Assembly: GCA_964416385.1 (NCBI GenBank)
Contig: CAYQDW010000038.1
Span: 1-22,895, forward strand
From: JAUHWL01 sp964416385
Lineage (GTDB): Bacteria; Bacteroidota; Bacteroidia; Flavobacteriales; Schleiferiaceae
Direction of reading: 5' to 3'
DNA: 22,895 bases
The notes beneath the pieces were generated by a model, which saw nothing but the letters and a program-made list of their open reading frames with translations, made no database searches and was not told the DNA's origin. A program made the position numbers and the translations under genes. Below are positions 22,824-22,895 of this stretch, piece after piece (the stretch's first letter is position 1; the number at the start of each line of letters is the position of its first letter).

Positions 22824-22895
22824 TCATTTCTGTGCTTTTTCCCCCACCACATAAAACACCTTTGGCCTGAAAGCTTTCTGCGTAAAAAATAGTTT
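22824..22895 (-). CDS. Possible 3' end of a gene entering from the right edge
   Basis: On the minus strand the frame beginning at 22895 is open for 23 codons and ends in TGA at 22824-22826. It reads QKAFRPKVFYVVGEKAQK at the end. The composition is protein-like, but the piece is far too short to identify. The 153 bases between it and the regulator gene show no hairpin, repeat or other gene. Confidence 0.25.
   Translation of the reverse strand, partial: KLFFTQKAFRPKVFYVVGEKAQK

Overview
The window looks like a chromosomal segment of a member of the Bacteroidota, probably a flavobacterium or close relative. Five things point there: a dcw cluster in the Bacteroidota order with the FtsL-like protein of that phylum; an FtsZ ending in an NNSFLHDNVD-type tail; the gliding-motility genes gldB and gldC; promoters with an exact TAnnTTTG -7 element; and a lipoprotein with a K-(D/E)2 surface-export signal. 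MurE carries the DNPR motif of meso-diaminopimelate enzymes, so the organism should be Gram-negative with DAP-type peptidoglycan.

Positions 1-16498 hold the division and cell wall cluster on the minus strand, in transcription order mraZ, rsmH, ftsL-like, ftsI (PASTA type), murE, mraY, murD, ftsW, murG, murC, ftsQ, ftsA, ftsZ, and then yqeY behind a terminator. Most junctions overlap by 1-20 bases and the largest gap before the ftsZ terminator is 21 bases, so mraZ to ftsZ is almost certainly one coupled transcript. MurC, MurD and MurE build UDP-MurNAc-pentapeptide (MurF is absent here). MraY and MurG make lipid II, FtsW and FtsI polymerise and crosslink it at the septum, and FtsZ, FtsA, FtsQ and FtsL-like form the divisome scaffold. 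The 191-base region between mraZ and the divergent GTPase gene engB carries GTGGTAA-type repeats at about 10-base spacing on both strands. They look like MraZ operators facing both genes.

Positions 16499-19271 hold engB (+), gldC and gldB (-) and nadE (+), packed with overlapping 3' ends and a 40-base divergent gldB/nadE gap. Positions 19258-20752 hold a histidine kinase with no sensor domain and a divergent NarL/LuxR-type response regulator followed by a clear terminator.

Positions 20765-22895 look like accessory DNA. An initiator tRNA gene with its own promoter is followed by the decayed N-terminal piece of a tyrosine integrase, about 350 bases of AT-rich DNA of unknown role, and a two-gene unit: a small, probably surface-exposed lipoprotein and an S24/LexA-like regulator that has lost its catalytic serine. 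The end of another gene may enter from the right edge on the minus strand.
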